DNA of 35,226 bases from Akkermansia sp. (GCA_024405415.1 JAKSOV010000010.1:1-35226); one strand, 5' to 3'; shown: positions 16,421-26,605, counted from the first letter of the stretch. Translations and numbers: made by a program. The notes: a model not told the origin generated them from the sequence alone.

Positions 16421-18814
16421 ATGGCAACATACCGCACGATTCCCGTCCGCAACCTCAGCGAAGCCGAGCTGACGCAGCTGAGTCAGGACATGAAACTCTC
16501 CCTCTCCACGGAGGATATGCTCGTGGTGCAGCAGATTTTCTGCGAAATCGGCCGCGAGCCCACGGATGTGGAGCTGGAGGTCATCGCCCAGACCTGGTCC
16601 GAGCACTGCAAGCACCGCATCTTCGCCGCCACCGTGCAGCACACCGTCAACGGTGAGACGGAGGAGATTAAGTCCATGTACAAGACTTTTATTCAGCGCC
16701 CCTCCAAGGAGATTATGGCGCAGAAGCCCGGCTTCGTGCTGAGCTGCTTCGTGGACAACGCAGGCTTCATCAAGCTCGACGACGAGCTCTCCGTCTGCCT
16801 GAAGGCCGAGACGCACAACCACCCCAGCGCCATTGAGCCCTACGCCGGTGCCAACACGGGTCTCGGCGGCGTGATTCGCGACATTCTCGGCGCAGGCAAG
16901 GGCGCCAAGCCCATCGCCAACCTCGATGTGTTCTGCTTCGGCGCGCCCGATACCCCGCAGAGCATGGTGGAGGGTCACAATATTATCCACCCGCTCGGCA
17001 TCATGCGCGGCGTGGTGCACGGCGTGCGCGACTACGGCAACCGCATGGGTATCCCGACCACGAGCGGCGCCATCCAGTTCGACCCGACCTACATCTACAA
17101 CCCCCTCGTGTTCTGCGGCACCGCCGGTGTCATCCCGCAGAGCGACATTGCCAAGGAAATGAAACCGGGTCTCGCCGTTGTGGTGATCGGCGGGCGCACC
17201 GGCAAGGACGGCCTCCACGGCGCGACCTTCTCCTCCGCGGCCATGGGTGAAGCCTCCCACGAGGAAGACCAGCAGGCCGTGCAGATCGGCAACCCCATCG
17301 AAGAGAAGAAGACGCTCGACGTGATTCTCGAAGCCCGCGAGCGCGGCCTCATCGAGTTCGTGACGGACTGCGGCGCGGGCGGTTTCTCCTCCGCCGCGGG
17401 CGAAATGCTCTCCGAAACGGGCGGCAACCTGTATCTGGAGCGCGCCCCCCTCAAGGAGACGAACATGCTCAGCTGGCAGATTTTCCTCTCCGAGTCTCAG
17501 GAGCGCATGGTGCTCGCCGTGAAGCCCGAGAACCTCGACGAGCTGCAGAAGCTGGCCGACACCTTCCAGACGGAAATGACGGTGCTCGGCGAATCCGATG
17601 ACAGCGGCGTGCTGCGCGTGTGGCACAACGGGGCCCTCGTCTGCGAGCTGGACAACTCCAAACTCCACGACGCGCCCACCAAGCACCTCACCTCCGTCTT
17701 CACCCCCGGTCCCGCCCTCACGGGTCTCACGCCCGATGACAGCGACCTGACCGCTGACCTCAAAAAGCTGTTCGGTGACTTCGCCATCGTCTCCCGCGAG
17801 CCCATCATCCGCGAGTACGACCACGAGGTGCAGGGCAACACGGTGCTCAAGCCCCTCGCCGGTGCCACCGCCGATGCCCCGCAGGACGCCTCCGTCATCG
17901 ACATCGACGGTTCCGAAAAACTCATGTCCCTCGCGCTGGCCATCCTGCCCGAGTGGGGCAAGACCGACCCCCACGCCATGGGCACGGGTACGGTGGATGA
18001 GACCGTCCGCCAGCTCGTCCTCGCCGGCACGAACCCCGACAAGATTGCCCTCCTCGATAACTTCTGCATGGGCAACCCCGAGGAACCCACCGAGCTGGGT
18101 CGCATCGTGGAATGTGCCAAGGGCATTCGCGAAGCCGCCCTCGCCTACGGCGCGCCCTACGTCTCCGGCAAGGACTCCTTCTACAACTACTTCGAGACCG
18201 AGGACGGTCCCGTGAACATCCCCGTCACCTTCCTCTGCTCCGGCTTCGGTGTGGTGGAGGATGCCGACCACGTTCGCGGCTCCTCCCTGCGCCGCAGCAA
18301 CAGCGCGCTCTTCATCGTCGGCAACACCGAGGATGAGCTCGGCGGCTCCGTCTACGCCCGCGTGAACGACATCAAGGGTGCCAAGGTGCCCCAGACCGAC
18401 TGCGCCGAGAACTACGCCATCTACAAGCAGTACTACGAGAACGCGCTCACCAAGGGTCTCGTGCTCTCCGCGCACGACCTCTCCGAGGGCGGTCTCGCCG
18501 TGGCTGCTGCCGAGATGGCTTTCTCCGGCAAGGGCGGCATCACGCTCGACCTCGACAAGCTGCCGACCGTCGGCGGCTGGAAGAGCAACGTCATCCCCTG
18601 CTTCGCTGAAAGCACAGGCCGCTTCCTCGTGGAAGTGGACGAGGACCTCGTGCCCGAGTTCACCAAGGCCATGGAAGGCACGCCCTGCGCCCTCATCGGC
18701 CACGCCACGGAGGACGGTAAGCTCACCATCACGAGCGGCGAGAAGACCCTCATCTCCGCCGATGTCGCCGACCTCAAGCACATCTGGAAGCACGGCCTCA
18801 CGCCCTACTATTAA
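16421..18814 (+). CDS. purL: FGAM synthase, large synthetase subunit
   Basis: Converts FGAR, glutamine-derived ammonia and ATP to FGAM, the fourth step of purine synthesis. The 797 residues fit a stand-alone PurL, slightly longer than the Bacillus type. Landmarks are TWSEHCKHRIF (about residues 58-68) with the conserved histidine, KAETHNHPSAIEPYAGANTG (about 127-146) with the metal-binding glutamate, GGRTGKDGLHGATFSSAA near 257, and SGKDSFYNYF near 582. Two repeated ATP-grasp-like halves of the PurM/PurL fold are evident. It needs the purS-like and purQ products beside it. The only unusual feature is the repeat array in the 40-nt gap before purQ. Confidence 0.96.
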   Translation: MATYRTIPVRNLSEAELTQLSQDMKLSLSTEDMLVVQQIFCEIGREPTDVELEVIAQTWSEHCKHRIFAATVQHTVNGETEEIKSMYKTFIQRPSKEIMAQKPGFVLSCFVDNAGFIKLDDELSVCLKAETHNHPSAIEPYAGANTGLGGVIRDILGAGKGAKPIANLDVFCFGAPDTPQSMVEGHNIIHPLGIMRGVVHGVRDYGNRMGIPTTSGAIQFDPTYIYNPLVFCGTAGVIPQSDIAKEMKPGLAVVVIGGRTGKDGLHGATFSSAAMGEASHEEDQQAVQIGNPIEEKKTLDVILEARERGLIEFVTDCGAGGFSSAAGEMLSETGGNLYLERAPLKETNMLSWQIFLSESQERMVLAVKPENLDELQKLADTFQTEMTVLGESDDSGVLRVWHNGALVCELDNSKLHDAPTKHLTSVFTPGPALTGLTPDDSDLTADLKKLFGDFAIVSREPIIREYDHEVQGNTVLKPLAGATADAPQDASVIDIDGSEKLMSLALAILPEWGKTDPHAMGTGTVDETVRQLVLAGTNPDKIALLDNFCMGNPEEPTELGRIVECAKGIREAALAYGAPYVSGKDSFYNYFETEDGPVNIPVTFLCSGFGVVEDADHVRGSSLRRSNSALFIVGNTEDELGGSVYARVNDIKGAKVPQTDCAENYAIYKQYYENALTKGLVLSAHDLSEGGLAVAAAEMAFSGKGGITLDLDKLPTVGGWKSNVIPCFAESTGRFLVEVDEDLVPEFTKAMEGTPCALIGHATEDGKLTITSGEKTLISADVADLKHIWKHGLTPYY

Positions 18815-18816
18815 AA

Positions 18817-18848
18817 AAATAGTACCTAGTAAATAGTACCTAGTAAAT
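18817..18848. repeat. Heptamer array D (ACTAKGT flavour) inside the pur cluster
   Basis: AAATAGT, ACCTAGT, AAATAGT, ACCTAGT, AAAT in register, filling the purL-purQ gap. It is a solo array with no terminator, so it must be transcribed as part of the operon. It lies 6 nt before the purQ ATG. Confidence 0.85.
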
Positions 18849-18854
18849 CCTCTT

Positions 18855-19562
18855 ATGCCTCACGCATTACTTCTCAAATACCCCGGCACCAACTGCGATG
18901 TGGAAACCGCGCGCGCGCTGAACGCGGCGGGCTTCTCCACGCAGGTGCAGCCCATCGCCACCGCCACCCCCGCGCATGTCGCCAAGGCGCAGCTCGTCGT
19001 GTTCAGCGGCGGCTTCTCCTACGGTGACTATGTGATGAGCGGCCGCCTCGCCCAGCTCGAAACCGAGCGTTTCCTGGGCGACGCCCTGCAAAAGCACTTC
19101 GACAACGGCGGCTTCCTCTTCGGCATCTGCAACGGCTTCCAGATTCTCACGAAGCTCGGCATCCTGCCCAAAGCCTCCCTCATCTGGAACAAGAGCGAGC
19201 GTTTCGAGTGCATGTGGGACAAGCTGGTGAAGGTCTCCCACACCAGTCCCTATACGCAGTATCTGCCCGACAACTTCGAGCTGCCCTCCGCCCACGCGGA
19301 AGGCCGTCTCGTCACCGAGCCCGGCGACGCTCAGAAATACTTCGACACCAACTGTGTCGCCCTTCAGTACGCCGACAACCACAACGGCTCCGAGATGCGC
19401 ATCGCGGGTCTCCAAGACCCCACGGGCCGCGCCATGGGTCTCATGCCGCACCCCGAACGCTTCCTGAAGCCCCGCCACCACTACGACCCCGACTGGTCGG
19501 GCGACCCCGATTGGGGCTGGGGCTACTACTTCTTCAAGGGCGCGTTTGACGCCATCAAGTAA
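18855..19562 (+). CDS. purQ: FGAM synthase, glutaminase subunit
   Basis: A class I glutamine amidotransferase that hydrolyses glutamine and feeds ammonia to PurL. The 235 residues include the nucleophile elbow GICNGFQIL with Cys92 and the His/Glu pair in LMPHPERF (His199, Glu201), so the triad is complete. The N terminus LLLKYPGTNCDVETARAL and GGFSYGDYV (52-60) are typical of PurQ. The last 30 residues (HHYDPDWSGDPDWGWGYYF) are aromatic-rich. ATG 18855 lies just after a heptamer array and has no Shine-Dalgarno site. Last gene of the cluster, followed by a strong terminator. Confidence 0.95.
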   Translation: MPHALLLKYPGTNCDVETARALNAAGFSTQVQPIATATPAHVAKAQLVVFSGGFSYGDYVMSGRLAQLETERFLGDALQKHFDNGGFLFGICNGFQILTKLGILPKASLIWNKSERFECMWDKLVKVSHTSPYTQYLPDNFELPSAHAEGRLVTEPGDAQKYFDTNCVALQYADNHNGSEMRIAGLQDPTGRAMGLMPHPERFLKPRHHYDPDWSGDPDWGWGYYFFKGAFDAIK

Positions 19563-19585
19563 GCGGTATCCGCCCCTCTCTTTTT

Positions 19586-19625
19586 CCGCCCTGCTGCGTA
19601 TTGCGCGGCAGGGCGGCATGTTTTT
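19586..19625 (+). terminator. Terminator of the pur cluster
   Basis: Stem CCGCCCTGC (19586-19594) / GCAGGGCGG (19608-19616), then CATG and five T residues (19621-19625). It ends the purQ transcript 60 nt before the convergent acyltransferase gene. Confidence 0.8.
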
Positions 19626-19672
19626 CGGAAAGTGAGGAAGATATACGCCGCAGCTCGACTACAGAGCCTGCA

Positions 19673-20725
19673 TCACCTAGCTAAAGCAAAGATACGCAGG
19701 AAGGCGGGGCAGAGGCGCTTGAAAAGGAAGAAGAGCGCCACGCTGACGGCGAGGATGATGAAGGGCAGGAAGTAGCAGAGCGTGACGGGCAGACCGCCGT
19801 GCCACGAGCCCGTGAGCGCGTAGCGGAAGCAGAGCAGGATAGGGTAGTGTGTCACATAGATGAAGAAGGACGCGGTGCCGAGCGAGGCCACGACCTTGCA
19901 GAAGCGCGGCAGGTAGCGCTCGCAGAGGCAGCCGATGCTCATGGTGGTGGCCACGCCCAGCAGCACCAGCGAGGCGCTCTGCACGGGCGGGTAGAAGGTC
20001 CACGTCAGCACGGGGTAGAGCAGCACCAGCGAGCCCAGCACGGGCGCGAGGGCGTAGGAGCGCAGGAAGGTCGTCAGCGCCTCGGGATTCGCATAGCGGC
20101 GCAGCAGAATGCCGCCCGCGAAGAAGCCGAAGGCCAGCTCGCTCTCATACGCGCGGAACGCTAACCACTTTTGCGCGTGATTGACGGTACGGTGGGATTC
20201 ATTCGCCTCCAAATCCACATCGCAGAGCACGTCGCTCGCCGCAAAAGAGATGAGCACCAGTGCGATGAGCACCTTGGAGGGCACACGGTGGATGAGCGGC
20301 GCAAAGAAGGCCAGCAGAATGAGCGTGCGCAGGAACCAGAGCGGCACGTTGGTAAAATTCCAGTAGCACCACGAGGTGAGCCCCAGCTCGGAGGCGACTT
20401 TATACGGCGTGAGCCAAGACCAGTCTCCCGCGGCCATGGAGGGCGCGTACACCAGCAGCATGCCGAACAGGCACCAGAAGATGTAGGGGATGGCGAGCTG
20501 CTTGGTGCGCTTCACATCCACCCACTGACCTTCCGCAGGGCGGTGGCTGAAGTAGCCCGACATCAGGAAGAAGAAGAAAATCAGGCTGCGGAAGTTAAAT
20601 AAATCCGCAAGGTAGTTGATGGTGGGTACCCCCACGAACCAGCGGTCCACGTGGCGCACGATGACGAAAAAGGCCGTGTAGACACGGCAGAAGTCAATCC
20701 ATGTGATACGGGAAGAGGGGGGCAT
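19673..20725 (-). CDS. Membrane acyltransferase (acyltransferase 3 family)
   Basis: A 350-residue polytopic inner-membrane protein with about ten hydrophobic segments. The first one holds the family signature: Arg14 and His25 in IDFCRVYTAFFVIVRHV. Family members add acetyl or other acyl groups to sugars of surface polysaccharides or related molecules; the substrate here is unknown. SLIFFFFLMSGYF near residue 47 and the WCYWNFTNVPLWFLRTL segment near 117 fit the family. The start at 20725 follows directly from an AT-rich heptamer array that may carry its promoter. No polysaccharide genes are adjacent. Residues 160-205 form an unusually long polar loop between membrane segments. Confidence 0.82.
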   Translation of the reverse strand: MPPSSRITWIDFCRVYTAFFVIVRHVDRWFVGVPTINYLADLFNFRSLIFFFFLMSGYFSHRPAEGQWVDVKRTKQLAIPYIFWCLFGMLLVYAPSMAAGDWSWLTPYKVASELGLTSWCYWNFTNVPLWFLRTLILLAFFAPLIHRVPSKVLIALVLISFAASDVLCDVDLEANESHRTVNHAQKWLAFRAYESELAFGFFAGGILLRRYANPEALTTFLRSYALAPVLGSLVLLYPVLTWTFYPPVQSASLVLLGVATTMSIGCLCERYLPRFCKVVASLGTASFFIYVTHYPILLCFRYALTGSWHGGLPVTLCYFLPFIILAVSVALFFLFKRLCPAFLRIFALAR

Positions 20726-20737
20726 GAGGAATATGGT

Positions 20738-20765
20738 ATTTATAATTTATGATTTATAATTTGTG
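20738..20765. repeat. Heptamer array F (ATTTATA flavour), left arm
   Basis: ATTTATA, ATTTATG, ATTTATA, ATTTGTG in perfect register, then AATTC and a GC-rich mini-hairpin (GCTCGCTTTGCTCGC). Confidence 0.85.
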
Positions 20766-20767
20766 AA
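20739..20767 (-). promoter_or_regulatory. Putative acyltransferase promoter formed by heptamer array F
   Basis: Minus strand TTCACA (20762-20767), 17-bp spacer, TATAAA (20739-20744), then 13 nt to the ATG. Both boxes are built from or touch the heptamer units. Confidence 0.5.
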
Positions 20768-20794
20768 TTCGGCTCGCTTTGCTCGCGGATGGGG

Positions 20795-20825
20795 AAAACG
20801 GTCTGACGAATCGTCAGACCGTTTT
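20795..20825. terminator. Bidirectional terminator with CTGAC/GTCAG core
   Basis: Perfect 14-bp stem AAAACGGTCTGACG and its complement around AAT. It lies downstream of the thioredoxin gene on the minus strand. Confidence 0.87.
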
Positions 20826-20860
20826 GGTAACCTTCGCGGCGAAGGCGCGCGAATATCCTA

Positions 20861-20888
20861 CTTTATAAATTATAAATCTTAAATTTCT
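20861..20888. repeat. Heptamer array G (ATTTATA flavour), right arm
   Basis: CTTTATA, AATTATA, AATCTTA, AATTTCT in register, more degenerate than its partner F. It ends 2 bp before the thioredoxin stop codon. Confidence 0.65.
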
Positions 20889-20890
20889 TT

Positions 20891-21169
20891 TCACCCAAGC
20901 ATCGCGTTGACCTTCTCGCGGATGATGGCGGGGTTGATGGCGCCCTCGTGGCGATAGGTCACTTCATTGGCCTCGTTGAGGAAGAAGAAGGTGGGCACGC
21001 GGTGCACGCCGTGCTTCTCGGCGAGAGCCTTGCCCTGACCCTCCAGCGCATTGACGCTGAAGAAGGAGAGTTTGTCGGCGGGGAATTCGGCCACGGTCTT
21101 GGCGACCATGGGGGCAATCATTTTGCAGACGCTGCAATCGGGCGTGGTGAGTTCAACGATTTTAACCAT
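20891..21169 (-). CDS. Small thioredoxin-like protein
   Basis: A 92-residue single thioredoxin fold with no signal peptide, so cytosolic. The redox motif is CSVC (Cys12 and Cys15), not the usual CGPC, and the cis-proline is Pro59 in HRVPTFFFL. The chain is slightly shorter than classical thioredoxin (about 105) and lacks the first strand and helix. It may reduce disulphides or a specific partner; the altered dipeptide between the cysteines would shift its redox potential. It follows pssA after 36 nt on the same strand and probably shares its transcript. The ATG at 21169 begins the fold directly (VKIVELTTPDCSVC). Confidence 0.88.
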   Translation of the reverse strand: MVKIVELTTPDCSVCKMIAPMVAKTVAEFPADKLSFFSVNALEGQGKALAEKHGVHRVPTFFFLNEANEVTYRHEGAINPAIIREKVNAMLG

Positions 21170-21205
21170 AAAAGACAGAGATATGTTAGAGTGAATGACG
21201 GGGTA

Positions 21206-22051
21206 TCAGGCAGCGGGGGTGTTGTTGTCTTCCTCGTCCGCGACCTCGATGACGCTGCGCATGCGGCGGGAGAGCAGCGGGCGCACCACCAGGCCGTACA
21301 TCAGGTAGCAGAGGAAGATGACGGCGGGCGCAATCCACGGGAAGACGATGAAGAGGCAGACCGCCGCAATCGCCAGCAGAATGGCGGTGATGGTGCCGCG
21401 CTTCTCAAAGTTCACATGCTTGAAGCTGGGGTAGATGACGCGGCTCATCATGAGCAGGGAGACCACTGTCATGATGACAGCCATCATGATTTGCAGCGGC
21501 AGGGGGATGATGAGGTCGCGGTGGGCGGTCACGTCAATGACCAGATACATGGTGCTCACCACGGCACCTGCGGCCATGGGCACGGGCAGGCCCACGAAGT
21601 CCATGCTCTGATTGGGCTTCTTGGGCGCAGCGGCCATGCAGTTGAAACGCGCGAGACGCAGCGCCGCGCAGAGGAAGTACAGCACGGCCACCGCCCAGCC
21701 GATGTAGTCGCCGGGCAGGTCGAAGAGCACGGCACGGGCCAGCAGCATGGCGGGCGCAATGCCGAAGGAGACGACATCGGCGATGGAGTCGAACTCGCGG
21801 CCGAAGGGGCCGTCGCACTTGCACATGCGCGCCACGCGACCATCCAGCAAATCGAACAGACAGGCGAGGAAGATGAGATAGGTCGCCTGCTGGTAATAGG
21901 TAAACGCCTCCTCACTGCCGCTCGGGAAGGCCATGCCCTTGAAGATGGTGAGGATAGCGAAGAAACCGCAGAGCAGATTGCCGGCCGTCAGCAGATTCGG
22001 CAGGATGGGAATCTGCGGCTCATCGGGATAAACGGGAGGAGGTGTAGCCAT
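21206..22051 (-). CDS. pssA: CDP-diacylglycerol-serine O-phosphatidyltransferase
   Basis: An inner-membrane enzyme that makes phosphatidylserine, the precursor of phosphatidylethanolamine. The 281-residue chain has about seven hydrophobic segments and a complete CDP-alcohol phosphotransferase motif: D67..D70-G71..A74-R75, eight residues, G84, then D88 and D92. IPILPNLLTAGNLLCGFFAI near the N terminus and DSIADVVSFGIAPA after the motif are typical of the serine enzyme of the Bacillus type. The first 16 residues are a proline-rich cytosolic tail. A six-unit heptamer array lies immediately upstream, between this gene and the end of alaS, and carries a TATAAA 12 nt before the start. Confidence 0.93.
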   Translation of the reverse strand: MATPPPVYPDEPQIPILPNLLTAGNLLCGFFAILTIFKGMAFPSGSEEAFTYYQQATYLIFLACLFDLLDGRVARMCKCDGPFGREFDSIADVVSFGIAPAMLLARAVLFDLPGDYIGWAVAVLYFLCAALRLARFNCMAAAPKKPNQSMDFVGLPVPMAAGAVVSTMYLVIDVTAHRDLIIPLPLQIMMAVIMTVVSLLMMSRVIYPSFKHVNFEKRGTITAILLAIAAVCLFIVFPWIAPAVIFLCYLMYGLVVRPLLSRRMRSVIEVADEEDNNTPAA

Positions 22052-22055
22052 GGGA

Positions 22056-22097
22056 ATTTGTGATTTATAATTTATAATTTATGATTTTTGATTTGTT
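22056..22097. repeat. Heptamer array H, six units (ATTTATA flavour)
   Basis: ATTTGTG, ATTTATA, ATTTATA, ATTTATG, ATTTTTG, ATTTGTT: six units in unbroken 7-bp register, the longest array here. It is a solo array filling the 53-bp gap between alaS and pssA, without terminator or GC-rich hairpin. Confidence 0.87.
22064..22069 (-). promoter_or_regulatory. Possible -10 box of pssA inside heptamer array H
   Basis: TATAAA on the minus strand, 12 nt before the pssA ATG, nearly the same spacing as at the acyltransferase gene. No good -35 is visible, so this may only be a chance product of the AT-rich units. Confidence 0.3.
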
Positions 22098-22104
22098 TTG
22101 TAAA

Positions 22105-24909
<2,805 letters not shown>

Positions 24910-24942
24910 AACGTGTTAAAAAAAGGAAAATTGTTGCGCGAA

Positions 24943-24971
24943 AGCATACACGCATCGCGCGCACGTGTAAA
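24943..24971 (-). promoter_or_regulatory. alaS promoter
   Basis: Minus strand TTTACA (24966-24971), 17-bp spacer, TATGCT (24943-24948). The predicted leader is about 27 nt, T-rich, without Shine-Dalgarno site, and too short for a T-box. Confidence 0.7.
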
Positions 24972-25036
24972 GCGCAAAGTCGGCGGCAGAGGTATGGAGG
25001 TCAGACGATGTCGATATATCAGTCTCGTTCATAGGG

Positions 25037-25058
25037 AAAAGGGGGCGGTTGAGCCCCC
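25037..25058 (-). terminator. Possible minus-strand terminator of an unknown transcript
   Basis: GGGGGC-GGTTGA-GCCCCC, followed on the minus strand by TTTT (25037-25040). It lies upstream of the alaS promoter, so it cannot serve a known gene; it could end a small RNA from the AT-rich stretch or be an isolated hairpin. Confidence 0.4.
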
Positions 25059-25246
25059 ACACTAACGTTCGTTTTTTCTGCGCCCAGTCAACCTCAATGC
25101 ATCGTTTTCCCACTTTTTGACGCAATGCTCAATGATAATGAAAATATACTTTCATGGAAACACCAGAATAACAATGAAGAACGTGCATTTTAGATGATGA
25201 AAGAGTGCCTTAGTTGGCGCGTAAAGTTTAAAAGAAGCGGGTCGTT

Positions 25247-25274
25247 ATTTAATTTTATCGCGCTAAAATTAAAT
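25247..25274. promoter_or_regulatory. Perfect 11-bp palindrome abutting the Fic promoter
   Basis: Arms ATTTAATTTTA (25247-25257) and TAAAATTAAAT (25264-25274) around TCGCGC. The right arm ends on the first base of the -35 box, the usual position for an operator. The regulator is unknown; the Fic protein itself has a C-terminal winged-helix-like part and could bind here. Confidence 0.55.
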
Positions 25275-25302
25275 TGACATCCCTCTTCTTTACGTTTAGG
25301 AT
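25274..25302 (+). promoter_or_regulatory. Fic gene promoter, leaderless geometry
   Basis: Consensus TTGACA (25274-25279), 17-bp spacer, TAGGAT (25297-25302), then GTCGGC and the ATG at 25309. Only six bases separate the -10 from the start codon. Confidence 0.75.
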
Positions 25303-25308
25303 GTCGGC

Positions 25309-26460
25309 ATGGAACGCAAGGAGACAGGGCGGTATGTCGTCATCAGTACGGTCGGGGAAAGGGCCCATGCCTTTATCCCCGCGCCTTTGCCGCCCTGTCC
25401 GCTGCCGCAAATAGACGCAACGACCCAACAAAAGCTCGGTGAAGCGACACGCCGACTTGCCGCGCTGGATGCCGTCGGGCAGCAGCTGCCCGACATCACG
25501 CCTTTCATCTACACCTGTGTCCGAAGAGAAGCCGTTCTTTCCTCCCGCATTGAAGGAACACAGTCTTCACTGAGTGACCTTCTGCTATATGAGCAAGGTG
25601 CCTACGAACAAGCCGACACAGACGATGTAGCCCTTGTCAGCCACTATGTTTCCGCCATGCAGCTGGGCATGCAACGCATGGAGGAAGGCTTTCCTATTTC
25701 CTTACGCCTCATCCGCGAACTCCACCGTGAATTGCTGCGCCAAGGACGCGGCGCAACCAAAATGCCGGGGGAATTCCGCCAAAGCCAAAACTGGATCGGC
25801 GGCACGCGTCCCGGAAATGCCGTTTATGTTCCCCCGCCGGCGCAAGAAGTGATTCCCTGCTTGGGAGACCTGGAATTATTCATCAACCGAGAGGATGATA
25901 TGATTCCCGGACTCATCAAAGCTGCGCTGGTGCACGTTCAGTTTGAGAGCATTCACCCCTTTTTGGACGGCAACGGACGCATCGGTCGTCTGCTGATTCA
26001 GATGATGTTCTGCCGCAGCGGTCTGTTGAGCAAGCCGCTGCTCTACCTGAGCTTGTATTTCAAACAGCACCGGCAGGATTATTACCGACTGCTCGGCAGC
26101 ATCCGAGAGACCGGCAACTGGGAAGCGTGGATAGACTTTTTCCTTGATGCCGTTGCCCATACTGCCGCAGAGGCTTTCCGAATCCTGACGGAACTGCGGA
26201 GCCGCATGGAGCAGGATGCCGCCGCCATCAGCCGCATGGGAAGAATGCGGTTCAACGCAGCCAAGGTACTGGACTATATGCAGCACCGCATCATCGCCCG
26301 ACCGAGTGTCATGGTGCGCCAATTGAATCTTTCCGCCCCGACGGTCTATAAAATTCTGGATGCCATGGTGCAGGAGGGTATCATTCTTCCCTGCCACACA
26401 GGACAGCGCAACCGCCTCTACGCCTACACGCCATACCGCGAGATGCTCGCTGACCATTGA
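25309..26460 (+). CDS. Fic/DOC-family protein with N-terminal self-inhibitory motif and C-terminal winged helix
   Basis: Fic enzymes usually transfer AMP from ATP to a hydroxyl on a target protein. The 383-residue protein has the complete core motif HPFLDGNGRIGR (216-227), so it should be active. SSRIEG (78-83) matches the class II inhibitory motif (S/T)xxxE(G/N), where Glu82 would block the ATP site, so no separate antitoxin is needed and none is seen. Residues 1-70 form the leading domain common in this group (TPFIYTCVRREAVLSSRIEGTQ), and residues 312-376 look like a winged helix (ARPSVMVRQLNLSAPTVYKIL). Unlike its neighbours it uses TTA and TCA codons and is less GC-rich, which together with the AT-rich upstream gap suggests acquisition by transfer. 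Targets are unknown. Confidence 0.9.
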   Translation: MERKETGRYVVISTVGERAHAFIPAPLPPCPLPQIDATTQQKLGEATRRLAALDAVGQQLPDITPFIYTCVRREAVLSSRIEGTQSSLSDLLLYEQGAYEQADTDDVALVSHYVSAMQLGMQRMEEGFPISLRLIRELHRELLRQGRGATKMPGEFRQSQNWIGGTRPGNAVYVPPPAQEVIPCLGDLELFINREDDMIPGLIKAALVHVQFESIHPFLDGNGRIGRLLIQMMFCRSGLLSKPLLYLSLYFKQHRQDYYRLLGSIRETGNWEAWIDFFLDAVAHTAAEAFRILTELRSRMEQDAAAISRMGRMRFNAAKVLDYMQHRIIARPSVMVRQLNLSAPTVYKILDAMVQEGIILPCHTGQRNRLYAYTPYREMLADH

Positions 26461-26479
26461 GTGACAAGGAGAAGAGGCG

Positions 26480-26605
26480 ATAGGCGATTTGAGGTTGTTG
26501 ATTTAAGAAATCCATGCGGCTGCAGGGATGGCAACCCCATCTGACAGACTGTCAGATGGGGTTCTTCTCCTTCGAGCTTAGCGAGACTCTATTCCCAAAT
26601 CACAA
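26480..26605. repeat. Degenerate composite element between convergent genes
   Basis: Left arm with units ATTTGAG, GTTGTTG, ATTTAAG; then GCGGCTGC, the spacer GGGATGGC, a terminator, a GC-rich piece cgagcttagcg, and a right arm whose minus strand reads ATTTGTG, ATTTGGG. The order of parts matches the full elements. Confidence 0.55.
26533..26563. terminator. Bidirectional terminator with CTGAC/GTCAG core
   Basis: Perfect 13-bp stem AACCCCATCTGAC and its complement around AGACT, shared by the convergent Fic and metallophosphoesterase genes. Confidence 0.85.

Larger units (their letters stand above)
20738..20888. repeat. Composite inverted intergenic element (arrays F and G around a terminator)
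   Basis: This fills the whole gap between the thioredoxin gene and the acyltransferase gene. In order it has array F, a GC-rich palindrome near 20771-20787, the spacer GGATGGGG, a 14-bp terminator stem, a second GC-rich palindrome CCTTCGCGGCGAAGG (20831-20845), and array G inverted. Its parts match 6924-7113 and 33741-33900 although the bases differ. Confidence 0.75.
24910..25308. other. 399-bp AT-rich divergent gap between alaS and the Fic gene
   Basis: The longest gene-free stretch. It holds the alaS promoter at one end and the Fic promoter with a palindrome at the other. Between them are a GGGGGC/GCCCCC hairpin (25041-25058) and a roughly 190-bp AT-rich stretch (25060-25246) in which I can support no gene. 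A 69-codon minus-strand frame crosses the hairpin and the alaS promoter and is not credible. Confidence 0.6.

Noticed and set aside
24910-24942. T-box or other riboswitch before alaS
   Set aside because: The promoter leaves a leader of about 27 nt, too short for a T-box.
24916-25125. 69-codon minus-strand frame upstream of alaS
   Set aside because: It runs through a terminator-like hairpin and the alaS promoter and has no recognisable features.
25309-26460. Fic protein as the toxin of a two-gene toxin-antitoxin module
   Set aside because: No small partner gene is adjacent, and the inhibitory motif is within the same protein.
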